Shown piece by piece: positions 35,701-49,274 of a stretch of DNA of 64,000 bases (position 1 is its first letter; each line of letters starts with the position of its first letter). A program made the translations under genes and the position numbers. A model generated the notes under the pieces. It was given only the letters and a program-made list of their open reading frames with translations. It ran no database searches and was not told the DNA's origin. The stretch is from Guadua angustifolia (lineage: Eukaryota; Streptophyta; Magnoliopsida; Poales; Poaceae): assembly GCA_036346375.1 (NCBI GenBank), contig CM070500.1, forward strand, positions 76,488,437-76,552,436, read 5' to 3'.

Positions 35701-38330
35701 AGAATTTGTGCTCGATCACCTCCTTGGAACGCCAGGCATATCTGCGAGTTCCTGCTTAATATACCTTTGTTGGCGCTGAAGGAAGGTGACGAGCTCGAAG
35801 TTCCTATTTGGGACTTAGCTCGGCCAAGACGATGGACACACCGGTCGTGTCGCTTTCCTCGAGCAGACGGCCTTTGTTGCCCCGGGCTGGTTGGATCGCC
35901 GCCTTACCGGGCGTTCTTTTATCACCACTGGACCTTCTTTGGGGCAGCATGCTGGCGAGCTCGAGGGGCCTTGGTCTGCACCATATGTGTCGCCGCAGTC
36001 ATCACGACGCAGTAACGATGCGTTGGGGCACGGGAGCTTCATGCACCGATGACCGTAATGATTAGCCGCCATAAACTTGATGAGGGCAGGCCTTCCAAGA
36101 ATAGCGTAGGACGGAGGTCGCCTCGACCACCTCAAAGGTGATCGGCTCGGCGGAAGTTGTCCGAGGCCGCCCAAGGTGACGGCAAGACCACCTGCCCCAA
36201 GGAGTAGTCGAGCTCAGAGGCGATTCGAAGAAGGGGATGGCGATGCTTTTGATCTTTGACAGGGAATCTGCATCCGGCCGAGTGCTTCCGCCGCAAAGAA
36301 ATTAAGAGAGCCGCCGTCGACCATGACACGCCCGGACCACCGTTGCCGATGGTCGGAGTCACGACATCAAAGCGGTCTTTAAGTCTCGGGCCATACCTTG
36401 TAAGGCATCCTCCGGAGAAAAGGTGATGGTGGCCCCGCCCACTTGCAATGCCGCCGACGGGCTTTCCGATGTAACCTCGATAGATGGTCCGAAAGCGGCG
36501 GCCTTGATCTCGCGCTGATCGGTAGGTCGCCGAGCCCAAGATAACGCCAATCCCGCGCTCACCTTTGGAATTCCAGGTCGAGGTTGCCGTGGTTCGACCC
36601 AGCATTCACCTTTCGGCCGGTCGTCATCCTTCGGAGCACGGGCATCTCACCACGCCCATCATAGAAGGCTTCAAGCTTTCCTGCCAAGCCTGCAGGACCG
36701 CAGGTCGGGCCGGGCCGCCTGCGTAAACAGCAAAATTTCGCTCGTCGCATTCTCGCCGCCCTTCGCCTCGCGGTCGAAGGCCGGTCCTCCGAGGTCCAGC
36801 CACGCCCTCTTCTCGGGCTACCTCAGTACTGGCGGGATCGAGGCCGACCTTGACGAGGTCGGGTCCCGCCCCGAAGTTTGATCCGGACCTCAGGACCTCC
36901 ATTTGGCCGTCCGTGAGAGGCGATGACCGCGCACGACCTCCGCCGGTCCATGATCACGCTTCCGCTTCTTGAATGCGGGTGTCTTGGTCGGCGCGCCAGA
37001 GTTGGGACGGGCCGACCTCGAGTGGCTCGTAACCAAGCTTACCTTGGTAAATGTCAGCGCTTCGAGTGAGCGGCGTCGTCCGCGTCACAGCACTGCGATT
37101 CCGCCATGCGAAACAATTTGTTGACGCCGAGCCTTGTCGTGATCTCGAGGTCTTTGATAGAAGGCGCGGTCGCGAACGCCGAACTTGAAGGCCTTGATAA
37201 CCGCTTCATCGAGATGCTTGGAATCGAGTTCCTTGTGCGGATGAACCGCGCAAGACAAAATCACGTAAGAGGCTCGCTCTTGCCCCGATGACGCGATCCA
37301 AGTCCTTCTCCCTCCACGCCGCCAGAATAGCTCGGAAGTTGAGCGGGCGCTCGGATTTGGCGCCCACGACCGAAGGAACCGGCTTCCGTTGAAGAGCGAG
37401 TTCGGCGGCGGCCCGTAATCAGTCGGAGATAGTTAGCCATGACCAACTTCGTTACCTCCGGCCCAAAATGGGCGGAGTAGATGGACGAGAACTCGTCCGG
37501 ATTCTTGGTTCGTCGGCCTTCGATCAAAGCGGGTTTAGATCGAAGCGAGCCGGTATCTGCTTGACGGTCGTCGTGAGTCGCCCACGTAACCGTAGGGCGA
37601 CGTCTTGTGGCACGGAAGCGATCGCGATAACGAGATCTCCACTTGCTGCACGAATCCGAGCCGGGCTTTGGCGATCCGATCTTCGGTGAGATCGGTCATA
37701 GTGCCGAAAGCACGGAGTCGCTGGGAGGTATTGCGGGCGGTCTGTCGCGCGGCGACCTGGCGGAATGTCGAGGAAAGTCCGTGACTTCTTTGCCCGGTTG
37801 GTGTGGAGCTCATGTGGCTTACCTCACGTCCGGTATGCTTCGAGTCTTGCCAGGGTGTTCGAGACGGCGGCGCTTTCGCCTTGGCGGCGGCGATGGATGC
37901 GCCTCTGACGGCGTGATGAATTGTCGCTACTTCTCGTGGAAGGGTCCTGAGCGGTGACCGGTGCTTTGCGGAGGAATGGCCTCGATTGCACGGCCGAAGT
38001 TCTTCGGCCAAGGCTCGGCGTAAAGAGCTCGATTTTGCCCTATCGGGATCAGCCATGATCCGCAACATGCCATGTGGCGCTCCCGAGAGGAGCCTCTCTG
38101 GTCCTCCCGTCGGGAGCGCATAATGGCTTTGATTGATCGCAACGTGGACCATTAAGCGAGCATCCTCGGGAGTTTGTGGAGTCGCGATCCGCCGCGCTGC
38201 GTCCTCACCGGGCGTCGCCATGAAGGCGTCTTTGCTCACGGTGGTGGGGAAGCGAACGAGGATCGTAACCGGACTCGCGTCGATCCACGCTTCGAAGAGT
38301 GTTAAATCGATGGAGAACGCCATGCTCCTA
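32800..38330 (-). pseudogene. Ty3/Gypsy gag-pol polyprotein, heavily frameshifted
   Basis: Read from right to left. Gag: MAFSIDLTLFEAWIDA (near 38310) and, further on, FSSIYSAHFGPEVTKLVMAN (about 37480) and RNSIPSIS (about 37230). Protease-RT link: YAILGRPALIKFMAANHYGH (about 36090) and RCMKLPCPN. Reverse transcriptase: GGFIREIDYSEW (about 35590), VIGRKKGGKWRM and IVDSTASAEMLSFLDAYS (about 35440). RNase H region: about 34450-33900, poorly kept. Integrase: HVGFHAKRYTGGLALGPF (about 33660) then WPFSTQGLDILGPF and AIDTFTKWIGEPVS (33610-33490). C-terminal VPRTISAYTAS and RKLLVGDLATRRI lie near 33010-32920. The frame changes every 100-300 bp, so no functional protein is encoded as assembled. Confidence 0.85.
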
Positions 38331-38367
38331 AGACCTCGGAGTTTTTCACGTGAATGAACAAAGCAAT

Positions 38368-38388
38368 GGGCCCCACGGTGGCGCCCGG
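38368..38388 (-). other. Gypsy primer-binding site
   Basis: In minus sense the sequence after the 5' LTR reads CCGGGCGCCACCGTGGGGCC. It closely resembles the TGGCGCCCACCGTGGGGCC site common in grass Gypsy elements, with small differences that may be indel errors. Confidence 0.6.
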
Positions 38389-39039
38389 TGTCGATGATCG
38401 GGATCGCCAACCATGAAAATGAGGTAGGGGTCAATGAAAAAATGGGACCACAAGCTGCGCTTTTGCTCGAGCAGGGGAATGAGGTCGAAGAGGTCGATGG
38501 TCTGAGCTAGGGACAACGAGCGAGAGGGAGGATTATCTGGTTCGAGCCCACGAGAAGGTAATAGCTCTACTCCAGTCACCTTGCGGTGGTGGTTCCTGAT
38601 GTTTGTGAGTACAAAGAGGGTTCTGACTCAATCTTGGCGATGCTAAGTCTAAACTTGAACTTCGGTGTGTGTGCTGGGTTATCTCTAAGTGTTTACAAAG
38701 CCTCGGTCTTATACCCATTCTCCTTGCACAGCGTTCGGGAGTATTCCTCGGATCGTGGCCTTCATGCACATTGATAGCGGTGGAAACTGTTCCGATCCCG
38801 GCACTTGACTGCATTACTCCACGATCCCACGCTCGTGAATCGCCAAGTGATGGCGTGTGGGATCAAGGGAGCATACCGACCTTGAATCATCCCAAGCAGC
38901 GGTCGTGAGGGCCCCGAGCTCGGATATCTGCGCCCTAGGTCGAAAGTGGCCTCGAGCTTGATCCGAGTCTTTGATCGAGGCCTTCGAGCTAGGGGACGGT
39001 TGGTCAGTCTTGACCGACCAAGGGTTGCGACCTCCGACA
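38389..39039 (-). repeat. 5' LTR of the Gypsy element
   Basis: It runs from TGTCGATGATCGGG to CCTCCGACA in plus sense and pairs with 28193-28839. It is 651 bp with TSD CTTGT on its right. Confidence 0.94.
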
Positions 39040-39108
39040 CTTGTGTTAATGCTAAATATCTTAATATTGTCATTTGGTACAATTGTTAATAGGTTTGTCA
39101 TAAATCAC

Positions 39109-39123
39109 CAAAAAGGGGGAGAT
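39109..39123 (+). other. Polypurine tract of the SIRE-like element
   Basis: AAAAAGGGGGAGAT immediately precedes the 3' LTR start TGAAAGTGC. Confidence 0.85.
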
Positions 39124-39711
39124 TGAAAGTGCATCTAGGCACTAATGTTATTTTGGTGATTAATGACAAACACATATAATGACAATCTATGTAATTGTGT
39201 AAATGCTTAACTTAGTGCTTAACAAATGACAAACCTCTAATATGATTATATTGCTATGAGACTAACATGTTCATTGCCAAGTTGAGTATTAGTCTCATCT
39301 ATTTAGAGGAAAATCAAGTGGATGGTTAAGCAAAGATAAGGTATGCAATCTCGGTATCCCTTCTATATTTGTCATTGCATTCCTTTTATACAAATGCATA
39401 GTGAACTCCAAGTAGCATGTTGATTATATATATGCACATTGGTTCATGTCATATTTATTTGTGCATATGAATAAGAGTACATGTGCATGCATGTCTTAGT
39501 TGTGTACCTTCTCATGCACTTCTCTTAGTGAAGTTTAATCTAGAGTTGGATCACATATTTACTCTTATTCCAAATATTATCGCACATGTACAATTCATGT
39601 ATATTCTATCATGTGCTTCATTTAAAGTAAAGATCGTGATCCTTGCCATGATTTAATTGATTCATCATATACGGCAATTATCTCTCTAGTGCATATAGAT
39701 CAATTACATAT
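39124..39711 (+). repeat. 3' LTR of the SIRE-like element, first segment
   Basis: It matches 19558-20142 of the 5' LTR nearly base for base. It ends at the TAT target site of the CACTA insertion. Confidence 0.96.
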
Positions 39712-40200
39712 CACTACAGAAACAAGAATAGTGTCCTCGGCGAAACATTTGTATCGTCGGTGAAAAAACGGCGACACAAAGTATGCCTCTATCGGCGGTT
39801 TTAACGTAACGGCGACATATATACACCAGCAGAGCTGTGTCCTCGGCCTCCTCAAACCCGCCGATATAGACTACGATGCGTGTCCTCGGCCTCATTAAAC
39901 CCGTCGACACGAGCACTCCGCCTCAAGGAGTATGTCGGTAGGCGATGAAAATTGAATTTCAGATCTCGCCAACACAGCCGTGTCCTCGGCCTCCTCAAAC
40001 CTGCCCACAGCACTCCGCCTCACAAGGCTGTGTCCTCGGCCCATTAAACCCGCCGACACCGCGTAGCGGAAATTGAATTTCAGATCCCGCCAACACAGTA
40101 CAGTGTCCTCGGCCTCATTAAACCCGCCCACAGGCACTCCGCCTCACAAGCCGTGTCCTCGGCCTCGATAAACCGGCAGAAACACGGGAACTCCGCCATG
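39712..40200 (+). repeat. 5' subterminal repeats of the nested CACTA
   Basis: GTGTCCTCGGC-type words occur at about 39731, 39837, 39881, 39979, 40027, 40101 and 40151, often followed by CTCATTAAACCCGCC. A 98-residue minus-strand frame across them is a repeat artefact. Confidence 0.85.
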
Positions 40201-43200
40201 TGGGACCAACTGCGGGGATGCTCGGGCCCACCAAGATGTCACGAAGACTTTTTATCGTCGGGGAGAAGAAACAACCGATAAAAATCAATCTATGTCGACG
40301 GGCTAAACTCTCTGAAGCGACATGGTGAACTCCGTGGTTTACGGTTTTATTTTAGCCGACGACAATAGTAATTCCAAATTAATTCAGAAAATCTATTTGA
40401 AAATGTTTTTGTTGTTTTTAAAATTAAGAAAAATTAAATAGAGCTTTTAGAATAGTTGTTAGGCAACCTACATCTATATAACATGTAATTTTTTATTATT
40501 TAGTTAATTGTTATGTGGCAACACATGTCATGTCTCCGTCACGATCGTCGAGTTTGAGTAGAACCTTATGATGTTCCATCATTTGGCGATTGAAGAAGCG
40601 AGGAATTAATGACTGGAATAGGCCGTGTATGTTGTAAAATCTTAAAGTGACCTTAGAAATGTCTCGTCAATTCGTCGTAGGTAGAAAAATGTCGAAGAAT
40701 GTCACGGTGGTGGTGACTTTGTTACTCCCTTGAGTTTTCGATAGAACTTCTTGTGACGATGAAATCTTAGGGTGAAAGAAGAAGCGAAGCAATGGAATAG
40801 GTTGTGCATGTTCTAAAAACCTTAAAGCTGGTCCGAAAAATGTCTTGTTGGATGGTTGACATAGCCGCGATATAAGTGTGAGCTATTTAAATGGGTTGTT
40901 CATCAACATGCCGACATTGTATTATCTCTCGGCTGTGGCCGTGCATCTTTGTGTGCGTGGGGTTTAATTGATTAATAATATCTATGAAATTGCAAAAATG
41001 GCTTTTAGGTATATGCTATAGTTTAAGGGACATTGGTATACTAGAATTTTTAAGGGACATTAATTTATATATATTAATTCAAATTAGTTATGTAGATGAG
41101 ATGCACCATTTGGTTGATACCCATATCTCGTATGCGCGTTCCATGTAAGGTTTATTTAACACGTATGGCCCAAATGTCGTCGGTTTCATATAGGTGAAGA
41201 CAGAGATGACTTAGTGTCGTCGGTCGATGTCTGTTGATGTCTGTAAGCGATATAGATCCTGTCTCTGCCGGTGGGTCGACTTCGATGTCGGCGGTGTTAT
41301 GGTAGGCCGACGACACAAGTATTGCATTTAACGGTAGAAGCTCACGGGACTTAGCACATTCCCTCGGTCCCACCGACTCGATTGTCTGCGGTTTCATTTA
41401 GGCCGATTTCGACACAAGTAATTGGATTTATGGTAGCTCGATCTGGGACTTAGCACATCCCTCGATCGTCGTTGCCTCCGTCTTGTGGCCGCCGACTCGG
41501 CCCTGTGCCCCGACTCCTTGCGCCCTCCGGCCGTCCTGGCCCCCACTCCTTGTGCGCGCCTCCTTCGCCCTTCGGCCGTCGGCGCCTCCTTCCGGCCGTG
41601 ACCGGCAGCCAAAACCTCCCCCCGCGCCTCCCGGGTGTGCTGACGCCCGCGCCCATTGCTCACGCTCGCCGGCGCCCTCCTCTCCTCTGCAGTGTCGCCT
41701 CTAGCCCAGCGACTGACTGGTGCCTCCTCCTCTTTGGTGTGTGAAATTGGAGGTATATCTTCTTTGAGTTTAGCTTGCATGTATGGTGTTTGTGCAAATG
41801 TCTAGCTAGGAGTTTCGATTTTGAGATGATTTTGGTTAGAGGATGGGAGAGATTAGAAATTGTGTTTGATGTGATTTAGCAAGGTAGACACATTATCGCT
41901 AGAGATTTTACTTTGTATCACGGAGAGATTATTATGCACCATGTCTTGCATAGGTGGATTCATGTGAGGTCCTACTTGACATTAGAAAGAGCATTCAAAG
42001 ATTATCTAGCAAGCCGGAGGAAACAAAAGTGATGCTTGATATGCCTCCAGTTTAGTGGGCATATTGCTAAATTCGAGGCCTTTGTTGATTTTTTGCTGCA
42101 TGTCTTGTTTAGGAGAACAATAATTGTGGGAGGTCGTCCACACCGAACCACGCCGCCCGCTTTCCCAGAGCTCGCCCGTCCGTCGGTCCCCCCTCGACCT
42201 CCTAGTCGCCATCTCGGTTAAGGTAATCTCGGTGGAGCTATATCTTTTCTATGATGAATGTAGCCCAATATATATGCAGAATGTAGTCTAAATTTGTGAT
42301 GGAATGTATGTGCATAATGTTGTGATGCAATGAAATGTATATGCAAAATGTGGCCGAGCAATCCATGAGAAATGTATATGCTATATGTGGTTGTTATTAT
42401 ATTAAATCTTCTTTTGTCTGCTGAGTGGATGTCCTAGGTTTAGGGGGTCTTTGCGAAATTTCTAATAATTTGGTAAGTTATGATTGGTACAATTACATAG
42501 GATGCACATGATATTTCATCGGTATTACTTAGAACCGTAGCTAACTTGATACTCAACTAGACAACGGATGGTTCTTAAGCTCGTCCTTTACAAAATGCGA
42601 GTCAAGCAAGGAATATCTGGGCATTATTCTAGTGTGGCTAACAAATCATATATAACCTCGATGAGTGGTATGGTTGTTGTGCATTTTAATTCTGTAGATT
42701 CAAATGGACATGATATGTAATTCTAGTGTTTTCGATTTTCGGAATCCAAATAGGAACTAAGGCATTTGTGTGGGAAAAATAAATGATTCAATGTGTATAT
42801 ATAGTGTATATTGCTTGCAAATCACAACATATAAAAAATTTTATTAGAATTGCATTTGTAGCGTCAGCGAGGCGAGTTAAACCCGTTCGGGCGCTGCATA
42901 TTTTAAATAAGGAGCTCGAGCGGTGATTCGTTGGGTTCCATTACGAAAAGTGTTGCGCTCTCGGTATCCACGTTTTGGACAGCCCGCGGATGTCTTGGCT
43001 TAGTCACGATGGTCGTGACACAAGGGTGTATGGGTTGGGATTCGGTGGTATTTCCTTGTCGTTCTCCTAGTGCATAACATAAGTGATGCAGACCGTGCCG
43101 TCGTTGCACTTTCGGAGAACAACGGGTTATCTTCGAATTCGACCGAGCACCTCGTGCCACGACCACTCGTACTAAGCCCACATCGATGGGTGGGTAAGCC

Positions 43201-43278
43201 CTCCTATTTAGCAAGGCTTAAATGTCTAAATCTGAAATTTGGATGCATGCATTGGCGTTATGTAGTGGCGATCTTTGG
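40201..43278 (+). other. 5' non-coding region of the nested CACTA
   Basis: This 3-kb region lies upstream of the transposase. A very GC-rich block (41470-41745, CTCCGGCCGTC-type words) followed by AT-rich sequence looks like a leader exon and intron, and the 42120-42215 block is similar. The stretch 42940-43200 is leader sequence of the type seen upstream of grass TNP2 genes. No separate gene is called. Confidence 0.5.
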
Positions 43279-46200
43279 ATGGAAGATCGGCGGTGGATGT
43301 ACGATGGTTGGATGAAGTCAGGAGACCTGCTGACGAGTGGATCGAGAAGGCTAGAGCATTAGTGGATGATGCTTTCGAAGATTCCCGACCCTAATGCAGC
43401 GGTCGTGTGGTGTCCTTTTGCTGCGTGCTCGAACACCGAGAAGAGGACCAAGAAGGATATTAGCCATCACCTATGTAGGCATGGCTTCAAACCAAATTAC
43501 TTTGTATGGGTAGCTCATGGCGAGAGCGTCCGGCCCGCCGGTGTGTGGCCCTGTGGATTTTGAGGAGGGCTACGACGAAGTCGAAGTTGATAGATTAGAG
43601 CGAGCTCACGGATGATGTGGCTCAGGGCTTCGATCTCTCCCGAGGAAGAGTCAGAGCCACTTGTCGAACAATTCGAGAAGCTCCTTGATTACGCCAAGTT
43701 GCCGCTGCATGAGCATACCGATGTGATCAGCACTCTCGGCGATTATCGCGTCTAATGGCGGTGAAGACCAAGTACAACTTTGTCGCCAATTGCTTCAACG
43801 ACCTTTGCAACCGCTATTTGGATAGCCTCCTTCCGAGTGGACATAAGATGACTCCGAATCTTCTGAGTCGAAGAAGCTTCTTCGCGTGTTAGGCATGCTT
43901 GTGCGAGAGGATAGACTATTGCCCAAAGTTACGCATGCTTTATTGGAAGACCGATTCGGGTCTGACTCACTTGTAAGCATTGTAATGAGAGTCGGTATGA
44001 GGAAGTTAAATGTCGAGCGTGGAATGAGGCAGGGCAGCGGTGGCCGAAAAATATTCCGTTTCTTTCCGATCACTCAGCGTCTCTGGCGTCTGTACATGTC
44101 CAAGGCCACGCGGCGAGACACATGAGGTGGCACAAAGAGGGCAAGCGTAGAAAGGAGGGCGTGATGATTCATCCGTCGATGCGAAGCTTGGAGGCACTTT
44201 GACCAACAACACCTGAATTTGCTTGGCGGAGACTAGGAATGTGTATAGGCCTCTCGGCCAAGCGGGTTCACGCCATTCAATATGATGGCGCACCCGTACT
44301 CGTCTTGGCGGTGTTAGCAATCCCGTACAACTGCCGCCTCAACTCTGCTTGAAAGAAGAGTACATGTTTCTTTACTGTTATAGTACACGGGCCTAAGTCT
44401 CTGGAAAAACTTAGATCTATTCATGCAACCTCGGTAGAAGAAGTGGTGACACTGTGGACTAAAGGAGTATTGACACATGATAGCTACAAGGGAAGAACTT
44501 TAGGATCGTGCCGCATATTTGTAGTCAATACACGATTTTCCCGCGTATGGCATGTTCTCGAGGTGGAGCACGCATGGAAAGTTGTCATGCCCTATATGCT
44601 GCGTAACTTGATGCTTTCACCTTTGAAAAATGGGGTAAGCCCTGTTGGTTCATTGTCACCGTTGTTTCTGGGCCGAAGCACCCATTTAGGAATCAAAAAG
44701 GCATTTCGCAAAGGCAAGGCTGTGAAGAAGGGGCCACCGAACATTTGAAGTGCGAGGATATCATCGGTGGCATGACGATCTAGCGGATATCGGGTATGTG
44801 AAAGACTATGGTGAGGAGCACCATTGGACTCATAAGTGCAGCATCTACAACCTTCCTTATGCAAAAGACACGAAGCTACCTCACAACATCGGCGTGATGC
44901 ACCAAGAGAAAAATATGTGCGAGTCGATCGTGAACACAAAGCGGGACATCCCACGTAAGACTAAAGATAACAAGAAAGCACGTCTGGATTGCGCTCACGA
45001 TATGTGATCGGCGGACATGAACCTCGATGAGAATGGGAGGAAACCTAGGGCAAAATTACGCCTTACATTGGGCAAATAAAGCGATTCTTGATTGGATTAA
45101 GGAAAAAGTTAAATTCGAGATGGTTATGTGGCGAACCTTCGACATGCCGTTAGTATAGAGCAATGCAAGTTAAATGGGATGAATGCCCACGACTACAAAG
45201 TCTTCATAGGCGTCTGTTTCGGTAGTGTGGCGTGGATATGTTGGCGATGATATATGGATCACTTTGGCGAGCTTAGCTTCTTCTATCGAGAGCTCTGCGC
45301 AAAGAGATATCCGCATCGAGGATGGAGGAATTGGAGAAGGACATTGTCGTGCTTGTGACAAAGCTCGAGAAGATTTATGTCCCTGGGTTTTCAATTGCAT
45401 GCAACATCTCTTGGTTCATCGCCATATGAAGCAAAAGTTGGGGGCGGCAACGCGGTTTAGGTGGATGTATCTTTGTGGGCGCATGATGAAAAGTCTTAGG
45501 CGAAGGTGAAGAACAAAGCACGAGTTGAAGGCGGTATTGCGAAGCTTGGGCGATTCAGAGATCGCCTACTTCACGGACAAATACTGCGACAAAAACAAGG
45601 TCCATGTGCCACAACCAAGGTATAAGAAGGCACGTCCGAAGTACTTCCAACTTGGAGGTGTTCCATGACCAAGCCGGATGCAATGTCGGCAAAAGCACCA
45701 CACGTGACTTGGGCCTTGGAAAAGGATTTGATTCAGGTTATGCGTGTGCGACAACATGGATGAAATGAAGGTGTACATCGAGTAAGTCAATAAATGTCGA
45801 AATAAGTCATAAATCGTACTTATGAAATAAATGTCTGAAATAAATATTAAATCTTGTAGTCAATTTATTCAAGAAGAGTGGGAAGGATCGGGTGAACCTT
45901 GAGCGAACAAATTGACAATCACGAAGCGGCGAGGTCGTGGACAAGGCCGTCAAACTTTCTAACCTGGTTTCATTACCACGTAACCTTCTTCCTCTTATAC
46001 AAGTTCACTTAATTTACAAATGTGTGGCATTTATTCCTTAATGAATTTTGCCTCGAATGCTTGTGCGATGTCAAAGACACCGCAGCGTGCTAGCGATCTC
46101 CGACAAATGTCACGTGGATGCGGTAGTAGAATTAAGGTCCATGGATGCTATGATTGCCATGGATATCGATTTCGATCCGAAGCGGTTTGGTCGGCTCGCC

Positions 46201-46790
46201 CCAATGCAACTACGGTGAGCAATGGCGTCGTGAGTTATGTCACCGATGACTCACGGTGGTCGGACATAGAGTACTATGGGATCATCGAGGATATTGTAGA
46301 AATTTCGTATGAAGGCAACAAAGATCTCTCGCTCGTGCTCTTTAGTTGCGGATGGTTCCATCCAACTAGTGGGGTGCGGCGTGCTCCAAAACTAGGACTA
46401 GTGGAGATCAATCATAAGAAGGCAGTATCAAAAGCTGGCGTGTTCATTACCTTCGAGCAATCGAATTTGGTGTTCTATCTGCCGTGACGCATATTGAATT
46501 ACAAAAGTTGGTGGATTGTACATAAATGTCTTCCACGGTAGATTGCCCGATCTCACGGAAGGCGACTACGATTCTCACCAGACGTGGAGGTATTCCAAGA
46601 ACAAGAGTTACGGGAGAGCTGCGTCGATATTGGTGATGGGCTAGATAATATTTTGGGATCGGTATACCCATCTCATGTAGAAGGAGAAGAAGAGGAGGAA
46701 AGGGTAGTGGAAGAGGAAGAGGAAGAGGTAGAGGAAGAGGAAGAGGCGGAGGAAGAGGAAGCGAAGATTTTAAGCTATTTAATTTTATAG
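43279..46790 (+). pseudogene. TNP2-type CACTA transposase, frameshifted
   Basis: The start MEDRRWMYDGWMKSGD (43279) is the standard TNP2 N-terminus. A zinc-finger-like block follows: VVWCPFAACSNTEKRTKKDI and SHHLCRHGFKPNYFVWV (43395-43515). Then come SKKLLRVLGMLVREDRL-type text (43870-43920), FFPITQRLWRLYMSKATRR (about 44060), FRKGKAVKKGPPNI (44708), and the catalytic-core region HHWTHKCSIYNLPYAKDTKL, PHNIGVMHQEKNMCESIV and KTKDNKKARLD (44819-44990). C-terminal blocks near 46230-46480 (YGIIEDIVEISYEGNKDLSL) lead to a Glu-rich tail ending at 46790. TNP2 is the catalytic protein that cuts CACTA ends. Many shifts and stops break it, and a few gaps may be introns. Confidence 0.88.
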
Positions 46791-46889
46791 GTTTAATTTT
46801 ATATACTTTATGTCATTTAATTTTATATACATTTATATTTTATTAGTTTCAATTAATATGAATGTACTTTATGTCATTTAATTTAATTT

Positions 46890-48990
46890 GTCTTGGGATG
46901 GCTCGCATTCTGAAGTTGGCTTTAAAATTGAAGAAGGTCTTGGGAAGGGGGCATGAGGAGTGCAGCAGGCGGCTCACCCATCTGGCCTTCCCAGAGGAGG
47001 AGGAGGTGGCTACCACCGACTCCCGTGAGGAGGAGGAGGAGGAGGAGGTGGAGGTGGGCGGATGAGCCGTTGGGGTGATTAGCGTCGAGCACTTGAGGAG
47101 GGGGTGAGGGCGAGGATGAGGGCGGGGGCGAGGATGGAGTCCATGGGAGTCTGTTGGTACCGAGTCGGGGGTGCCTCCGCCTCGAGCTCTGCGGGATCCA
47201 AGAAGAGTCGAGGCGGAATAAATTGCCAAAGCCCCTACAGATCCAAAGCCGACAGATCTTGATAGTTGTTTCTAGCGAAGGTATGTGCTATAAATTTTCG
47301 ATGTCTTTTATTGCTAACCACAAACTTGATAACTACTTGTTATGAATTCTTCATGCGATGGCTTGGTTTGCCTCAACAAAGAATAGCGAGGCCGGCCACT
47401 TGCTAGGGGTGATCTTGAGCGGCTCTACCCGGCGAGTGGGCGAGGTGGTGCTCGGCCCGTGACTAGATGGGCGACTACTCGCTCGTGGAGACGACGGGGA
47501 GGCACCGCCGCGATCATTGCATAGCCGTAGTTACAGGTAAGTTGTCATTTCTATTAATGTTTTCGTGTTTATAGCTTCACGTGTTTGTTTCGTTTGAGCG
47601 AGGTATCGGCTTGCCTCGACGCATCAGGGCGACTATCATGCTTGTCGCATACATGCTCGACACAATGGCGGCAAAGACGGTCGAGTGGCGCCATCGAGTT
47701 ATGCAGCGGGACGCGTGATGAAGCACTACAAAGAGCGGGGATGAAGATCTCGAGGGCACATGCCTTGCAGCGAATACCGAGGCGAAGGAGTACTGCCTTG
47801 GCGTCCGGATTTGGATGGACAAGTGTCCACACGCTGGAAGGATCTCTCGCAAGATGTGGGCATCGAAGGAGTGGATCGAGAGGTCCAAGAGGAGCAGGGG
47901 AATCGAGAAGCCAACCCGAGATCTGTGTGACCTACCTAGGTGGACGAGGCATGGGTCACGTCGTAGCGCGATATCGTAAGTATACTAAGTACAACTCTAG
48001 CATTCTTGTCAATTCAGTTTTCATTTCACATTTGAAATTGAGCTGCGAGGAGTCGGAGGCAGGACTTGACCCGAGCAGAGTTCACCGTGTGGGCCTTGAG
48101 CACACGCCCCGTGTCCGACGACGGTACACAACCACCGATGCACCCGGTTTGCAGAGAAGATTGTAAGTGACTTTCTCTTTTCATTGCTCTCTGACTATTG
48201 CAATCGTGGCCGAGCTAATCCACTTCATATCTTATTTGTTTCACGGGATACATACTGTGCAGCCATGAAGGAGAAGCACGGTGTCGATTGTGACCCCTTG
48301 ACCATGCCGGTCGACCCTTTGGTCATCTGACCACGATTCGGTGGGAGAGTCACGGCGAACTTCGGCTTCATGGACTCGGTGGTGGCGCCCGAATCGTCTG
48401 AGGCCAAGTCGGGACATCGTCGGCAAGCCGAGCCGCCTCTTCCGCCAGTGCATAGCTAGAAGCCCAGGCGAAGATGATCGCAGAGTTGCAGCAGCAGATG
48501 CTGGCGGATGAGCAATGGAGGCAAAGTGGATGGCGGCGGAGGCGGAGCGAGAGGAGGATAGGAGGCGATTGAGGCCCTCCAAGAGTCGAACCTCTGGATG
48601 TACAACTATTTCGAGTAATTAAGATTGTATCGTAGCTCGTTGTACTTACGTTTGAGATGCTAACATATCATATCCACGATCGTTGCGGCGGGACCTCCCG
48701 GCCACCGCAGATGCCACCTCGCGCCGTTCTTCACGCAGACACCGACGCCGACGCCGGGGGTAATGCATTTTGTTCCAATTTTCGCTAACTATTCATACAA
48801 GTACACAAATGCACAAGAGTTTTGAACATTGTGGTTTCCTCTATTCTTGCAGGTGTCCGCCTCAGTTGCGCCTGCTCTGCGACGAATGCTCCTCAGGGAG
48901 GTGATTCCAGTGGCACAAGATCGGACGCAGATCAATTCGTCGACGACGTGTTTGCCGATCCTTTTGCCGGTTCGCAATCTTAGTTATTTG
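46890..48990 (+). pseudogene. TNPA/Transposase_24-like second CACTA gene, frameshifted
   Basis: The region downstream of the transposase reads, in pieces: a Glu-rich N-terminal tract (about 46990-47060); VRIWMDKCPHAGRISRKMWA then SKEWIERSKRSRGN (about 47800-47895); YLGGRGMGHVVARYRKY (47930-47980); SEAGLDPSRVHRVGLEHT (48050-48105); and a C-terminal tail before ADQFVDDVFADPFAGSQS (about 48930). The YLGG-RG and SEAGLDPSRV-HR phrases resemble the second gene of grass CACTA elements, whose product binds subterminal repeats. The start and exon structure are unclear. Confidence 0.65.
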
Positions 48991-49274
48991 TTTTGTTGGT
49001 AGAATAGTATGTCATGTTCTACATAGACATGTTGATTGTGAATGTGATGTACTCTTTTGGTTTGAGCTGAATTTGGGACTTATTGATGCATTTTGCTATC
49101 TGTGTCGATGGTGATCATTTGTGCATTGTATTGGTGAATGCGAATGTGGTAATGTGTGTGAAATTATATGTTGTGATTGTTCTGGGCAATTGGGGATATA
49201 AAACTGCTGGGAATGGGGTTTTTTGCAGGTTAAAATTGGATTTTTTTTAAAATTCGCAGTATTTTTTTTATTTT

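Larger units (their letters stand above)
28193..39039 (-). mobile_element. Gypsy LTR retrotransposon inserted into the Copia interior, TSD CTTGT
   Basis: LTRs of 647 and 651 bp (28193-28839 and 38389-39039) are flanked by CTTGT at 28188-28192 and 39040-39044. The element reads on the minus strand: its 5' LTR is the right one, a primer site lies just inside it, and gag then pol run leftward. Between pol and the left LTR lies a gene on the opposite strand with a plant gypsy-type transposon (PF04195-like) domain and a coiled coil. The total is 10,847 bp. Gene order protease, RT, RNase H, integrase supports Ty3/Gypsy. All genes are heavily frameshifted. Confidence 0.94.

Noticed and set aside
28266..38900. 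Dozens of GC-rich open frames of 60-150 residues on both strands
   Set aside because: They are pieces or shadows of the frameshifted Gypsy gag-pol and accessory gene. Only the strand and order that match retroelement domains were kept.
46684..47060. Glu-rich open frames as separate acidic proteins
   Set aside because: They are GAGGAG/GAAGAG low-complexity tracts at the end of the first CACTA gene and the start of the second.
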